From the NCBI RefSeq assembly GCF_003473485.1, contig NC_053042.1, positions 5,293,501 through 5,357,500 on the forward strand: 64,000 bases of DNA, in the 5' to 3' direction. This DNA comes from Medicago truncatula (Eukaryota; Streptophyta; Magnoliopsida; Fabales; Fabaceae). The position numbers and the translations under genes are program-made. Each line of letters opens with the position of its first letter. Position 1 is the stretch's first letter. Positions 59,577 through 64,000 of this stretch are shown here, one piece after another. The notes beneath the pieces are model-generated. The model was not told the origin of the DNA. It saw only the letters and a list, made by a program, of their open reading frames with translations, and made no database searches.

Positions 59577-60723
59577 TTTCAATGTGTTAAATATATGCAT
59601 TTATAATTTTTTTCTTTAACCTTTTTTTTTTTGAACAAACTAAAATGGTATAATTTTTTCCTTTAACCTTAACATTTTTTTTAATTTTTAAGACATAATT
59701 TTTATTCATTGATTCTTTAAACAATGTTTTGGAGTATCAATTAACGGAACTCATACCTAATTTGCTCCACAATTTTCTAGTGATCATTTTTATGGTGCAC
59801 CAATTTTTATGCGTGGCGTAAATTAGTTCTTGACTTAGTTACCTCTTAACTTGAGTGAACTATCAAATTCTTCATAGATGGGTCAATAAAATCTGTGTAA
59901 CTATTCTCTTACGAGAATATCAACATTAGATTTTTATTTGATTGAGTACATTTAAAATTAACATAAAATTTAAACTATAAAAACGAAAAATTTGAACAAT
60001 ATTTTTAACAAGTTAGGTTCGTAGGTTTACATGTTTAAAGATTCGAATCTAACGAGTTTGATAAAATACGTTGAATTAATTTTGGTCATCAGATTGAATG
60101 AGTCGCTTAAACCGTGATCATCACTACTTCCAACTCCTAAATTGTTGATATTTTGTTAAAAAAAAATAAATTAAATCTTTATGGAAGAGATTGTTATAAT
60201 ATTTAAAACATGTGTTAGAATTTTATTCAAACATATGAATGATACATTTTACAGAGAAACTAAAAGCAAAATGAAATTTGATATATCCATTTACACCAAA
60301 AAGTTATCTAATTCTTGTTTATATAACACACAAAAACTCCTCAACTTCAAGTCCTATAACCTCATTAATATCATTCTCATGATCCGAGCGTTTCTCGCAT
60401 GTAAAGTGCGTATCATATTTTATTTTTCCTTCTTACTAGTGTATTTACCCGGTTTTCTTAAAAATAAAAAAAAAAATGTATTTACCCGGCATTGCCCGGT
60501 TAAACAGATAAAAAAAAATATATTATTGATATCCGCAAATAAAATTTATCACGGATTGGTATAGGATGAATATCTTAATAAATACACACAAATATAATAA
60601 AATTTACCATATTATAACTACTCGTAAATTTATAGATGCACATAAAGATAAAATTAATTAGATTTAGTAAAAATATTAACACATATAGAATAAAATTAAC
60701 TTTTAGGAATTTGTATTATTTAT
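58883..60723. other. 3' UTR of the zinc-finger gene and intergenic DNA
   Basis: Two long T-runs. The open frame at 60181-60564 is AT-rich, with no recognisable domain and many Lys/Asn/Ile codons, and looks like chance. No gene called. Confidence 0.45.
59022..59056 (+). repeat. poly(T) tract, about 35 bp
   Basis: An uninterrupted T-run about 140 bp past the stop codon of the zinc-finger gene. Further T-runs lie at 59544-59573 and 62652-62676. Confidence 0.95.
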
Positions 60724-61180
60724 GTTGAGATATTTCTGTTACATAAAATATTAGGAATTCAATGAAAAAGTTAAGTAAAATATTTAATAGATAAGATCAA
60801 AAATTTGTTGAGATATTTATGCCCAATTAAATACTGGTTTTAAAAAATAAAAAAATAATAAAAATAATACGAATAAACGTGAAAGTGACACGTGGCATAA
60901 AAACCTTAGTTTATATATATGTGATTGATTGATTGATTGAAGATTTATAGTTGAAGGTATCATATGTAATTTGTTGAGATATTTCTGTTACATAAAATAT
61001 TAGGAATTCAATAAAAAAGTTAAGTAAAATATTTAATAGATAAGATCAAAAGTTTGTTAAGATATTTATGCTAAATTAAATATTAATTTTGAAAAAAATA
61101 AAAAATAATAAAAATATTGCGAATAAACGTGAAATTGATACGTGACATAAAAAACCTTAATTTATATATATACTATTGAT
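60724..61180. repeat. tandem duplication with a period of 249 bp
   Basis: GTTGAGATATTTCTGTTACA starts both copies (60724 and 60973). They share AATAAACGTGAAA and CGTG(G/A)CATAAAAA and diverge at scattered bases. The second copy is shorter (to about 61180). A GATT repeat (60922-60940) lies at the end of the first. Non-coding. Confidence 0.85.
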
Positions 61181-62474
61181 ATCCTATTTTACTTTATTTT
61201 AAAAACAAGTAAAGTTCCTTGACCATCTCTCAAAAAAAAAAAAGTAATGTTCCTTGACCAAAAAGTAACAAGTAAAATTCAATAAAAAAAAAAATTGTTT
61301 TTATCCCAAATGATGAAGTTTCAATCTAGGATAAGGATGTTTATAGATAAGAACGAAATTTGGCATTTACCCATTGTGATCAAACTAGGTTGATGACAAA
61401 TATACGTACACTTACTTATCCTCGGAATAGTCATTACCTTTACTTGTACTATTTTAATTTCAATATACATGAACTTTGATGCTTATACTTTTCTCTCATT
61501 TCCTATATGTCCTTTTAAAATCGTGCCACGTCATTGAAAATAAATTGTCTAAGATTGCTAAACCCCAATCATCTTTCCACCAACATTAAATAATGAGGTG
61601 TGGTACGTTTAACATGTGTGCTTATGAGGTACAGTAAGAAAAGGAATTGAGTCTTGTTTTTACATGTGTATGATGTAAAAGAAAAGGAATCTGAATTTCT
61701 TGCCGTGTAATTACTTTGTATATTGTACGTGTCAATTACTTACCACATAATTGCTACGTTATATACATCACCCTCACTTTGCTTCAGATGCATGAACTTA
61801 TGAAGCATGATCCAAAATTAAAATAAGAATGGACATAGATAAAACCGTCTCTAGTTAGCTAAGAAAGTGCCCAATTTTAGGCCAAATACCCTTTGCGTGT
61901 AAGAGAGAAAAGTTAATTAAGGTATAGTATACCCTTATTGTGTTCATACTAGAACGTTTATTCTCATGGTAATTAACTGGTGATTAAGCTAACTATAGTA
62001 CTATACCATGCTTAATGCGTGGACTTTGAATTTGATGCAACTTTTTGGATGCGCACGTTTTCTAATTCTAGTTAATTCCTAGTAGTATATTATACGCCAA
62101 TGATTTTCTACTCTTGAATATAATAAACAGATTATATCATGTCTTTTTTAAAATAAAAAAGGCCACGCCAAAAACGATAACATAAGAATTAAATTTGATG
62201 CATTTCTTTATGAGAGCAATCAACCGCTACTTGATATAAATAATGTTTAGCAATGAAACTTAATCCATTTAAAAAACATGTAAAAAGTACTCATCATGAA
62301 AATTAAGGGATAAAAAGGTTACATAACATTAACAGGTATACATGAAATAAAAACAAAGAATCAATGAAGCAAAGTCAGCATTTAATAATAAAAAAAATAC
62401 AGACAAAAAAATTAGGGGAGTTTTAAAACGTTAGTCGAATTTATATATTTGTACAGAAGTTCTTGAACGTCAAA
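61181..62474. other. intergenic DNA
   Basis: AT-rich sequence with no recognisable gene. Confidence 0.45.
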
Positions 62475-62478
62475 GACG

Positions 62479-62549
<71 letters not shown>

Positions 62550-62554
62550 CGTCA
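62475..62554 (+). tRNA. tRNA-Leu (anticodon TAG)
   Basis: An 80-nt cloverleaf with the long variable arm of leucine tRNAs. The acceptor arms GACGGTT and AGCCGTC pair apart from a terminal T-A, the D-arm is TGGCCGAGTGG, the anticodon stem-loop is CCAGA-TTTAGGC-TCTGG with TAG, the variable arm is TCCGAAAGGGCG, the T-arm is TGGG-TTCAAAT-CCCA, and the discriminator is A. There is no intron. A T7 run begins two bases after the gene. Confidence 0.96.
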
Positions 62555-62651
62555 ATTTTTTTGTTTTCATCATATGATGCGATGCAGAACGGAAAAATTC
62601 CCACGTTATATAGGCATCTAAAAAAGAATTCCCACAAGTCAATTATGAGTA

Positions 62652-62682
<31 letters not shown>

Positions 62683-63039
62683 TACAGGCATCTAAAAAAG
62701 AATACCATTAATTTATAAAAAAAGAAGAAAAATACCAGTAATTTATCAAAAAAAATAAAATCATTGTGCATTATTTGAAAGAAAAAAATTATTTTCAAGT
62801 GCACATATATTAATTAAAAATATCATTATTTAATGAACTAGATCATTAACTTTATCAAACACTTCCCTTCAAAAAGAAAAACATTATCAAACACAACTTA
62901 TCTACCACCTACTACTATTTTTTATCAAACATTAGCCCAGATAATGGGAAAAATAAGTGGAAAAAAAAAAAAAGAATGGTGATTAAAAAAGATAGGAAGA
63001 TTTTAAACTATATTTTGGTTGGGAAGTTTGGGACTATCT
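62555..63039. other. intergenic DNA
   Basis: AT-rich with a T25 run; no gene seen. Confidence 0.4.
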
Positions 63040-63327
63040 CATGTGCACATAGAACTAGATTGTAAATTAGTGGTTGACAGCATAAGTGATAGGACTAAAA
63101 ATCAAGCCGAATTTTACAATATTATTACCGCATGTAGAATCCTATAACAACAATTTCCAAACTTTAAGATAAATTTTGTTAGAAGACAAGCGAATTCGGT
63201 CGCCCATTGCTTAGCAAGGGAGGCAAAATTGTGTGCTCGTCACCACGTTTTCAATTTGATTCCATCTTGTATTGCTACTATTTTAAGGAATAAAATAATA
63301 TGAGTTTTTGTTTGTAAAAAAAAAAGA
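63040..63327 (+). pseudogene. LINE RNase H-like C-terminal remnant
   Basis: A frame with one stop reads VHIELDCKLVVDSISD, then FVRRQANSVAHCLAREAKL and FNLIPSCIATILRN, the end of the RVT_3 (RNase H-like) domain typical of plant LINEs. A short 3' UTR and an A10 run (63318-63327) follow, so this is the 3' end of a 5'-truncated LINE. Confidence 0.8.
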
Positions 63328-63439
63328 TAGGAAGATAGAGAATCAAGTGACTCTTCTTCTCCAAAGTGAGACAATCCCTTACCTAGTGGAATTGTTTTTT
63401 ATAGGTATTTTTTTTAAGAAAATGTTTTTTTAAGATGAA

Positions 63440-63765
63440 ATATATATTAACATCGTTTCTGAAGCATAAGGTGTATCAAAAGAAGACGGTAATAGTTTAC
63501 AAACATAGAACCATAAAAAAAAATAGGCTAACCAATGTCGAGACAAGCAAGCGGGCATAACAATCAACTATGAACCCCTAACACATAAATGTCATTAGCC
63601 GATTTCATCCACCAATTCAAATGAATTTTTACTTTCTCCAACAATTGATGAATATTATTTTCCTTGTTGCTAAAAAACCTATTATTTCGTTCATTCCACA
63701 AAACTCAAACACATAGAAGCCAAAGGAGTTGCAGAAACGATCGGCGCAATGTTGAACCACCTGTT
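63440..63765 (-). pseudogene. LINE zf-RVT C-terminal remnant
   Basis: The minus strand reads LQLLWLLCV, a stop, VLWNERNNRFFSNKENNIHQ and LLEKVKIHLNWWMKSAND, close to the LINE tail at 51.2-51.5 kb. It is truncated upstream and broken by a stop. Confidence 0.78.
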
Positions 63766-64000
63766 GAAAAAGTGAAATGAACAAAATGATTAGAAATGCA
63801 ATACGGATCAGTCGCCAAAATTCTGACCGATCACGAACTAAGAAAACATTAACAAATGCTCCAAGGACATTGTTTAAGCATTTAAAAGAAACATTTTTTT
63901 TTTTTTTTATAGAAAATGATGTAATTACTACTTTGACAGATATTTGACTTATATTTTCAAGACAATTTTTGTTGAATATATTCCTTAAACAATGTCTTTA
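63766..64000. other. window end
   Basis: AT-rich DNA; the phrase ACAATGTTTAAGC / AAACAATGTCTTTA near 63870 and 63990 recurs. Nothing else supported. Confidence 0.4.

Noticed and set aside
60181-60564. 127-residue plus-strand frame
   Set aside because: Strong AT bias, Lys/Asn/Ile-rich, no domain and no promoter; judged non-coding.

Overview
This window looks like nuclear DNA of a dicot, most likely a papilionoid legume (Medicago or a close relative). The genes are intron-rich with GT-AG introns, the tRNA genes are plant-like, the intergenic DNA is AT-rich, and the repeats resemble known legume families (copia elements with large gag proteins, foldback elements ending in GGGTTAAATATG, short tRNA-derived SINEs). 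The species is an inference. I found no bacterial, organellar or CRISPR-type content.

Layout. 1-5993: the 5' part of a Ty1/copia retrotransposon on the minus strand (pol cut by the window edge, gag, primer-binding site, whole 5' LTR). 6315-8853: a tRNA-Thr gene just upstream of a six-exon mitochondrial porin (VDAC) gene. 9720-9793: tRNA-Asn with a mismatched acceptor stem. 9998-10284: a foldback element. 12760-13944: a single-exon F-box protein gene. 16727-17270: a broken invertase/pectin methylesterase inhibitor-type gene. 17533-18928: LINE debris and a 163-bp tandem duplication. 20195-32830: a large eight-exon gene on the minus strand encoding an RRM and SPOC protein of about 1,335 codons; its third exon contains an in-frame TGA inside a possible 123-nt intron, and its 3.4-kb intron 2 carries a decayed copia element. 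35715-37352: a five-exon bHLH gene of the root-hair RSL group. 38.5-58 kb: a gene-poor zone dense in MITEs, SINEs, LINE tails and nested insertions. 58184-58882: a C2H2 zinc-finger repressor of the ZAT10/ZPT2 type. 62475-62554: tRNA-Leu. The window ends in LINE remnants.

The host genes do not form a pathway or cluster. They are an unrelated set: an outer-membrane channel, an F-box adaptor, an RNA-binding SPOC protein, a root-hair bHLH and a stress-type zinc finger. The most noteworthy signals are the in-frame stop or retained intron in the SPOC gene, a set of nested and adjoining transposons with readable target-site duplications at 50.2-51.7 kb, a dispersed SINE family, a hAT-like repeat carrying a TATA box, and a transposon arm with three phased palindromes. 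I found no convincing new multi-gene system.
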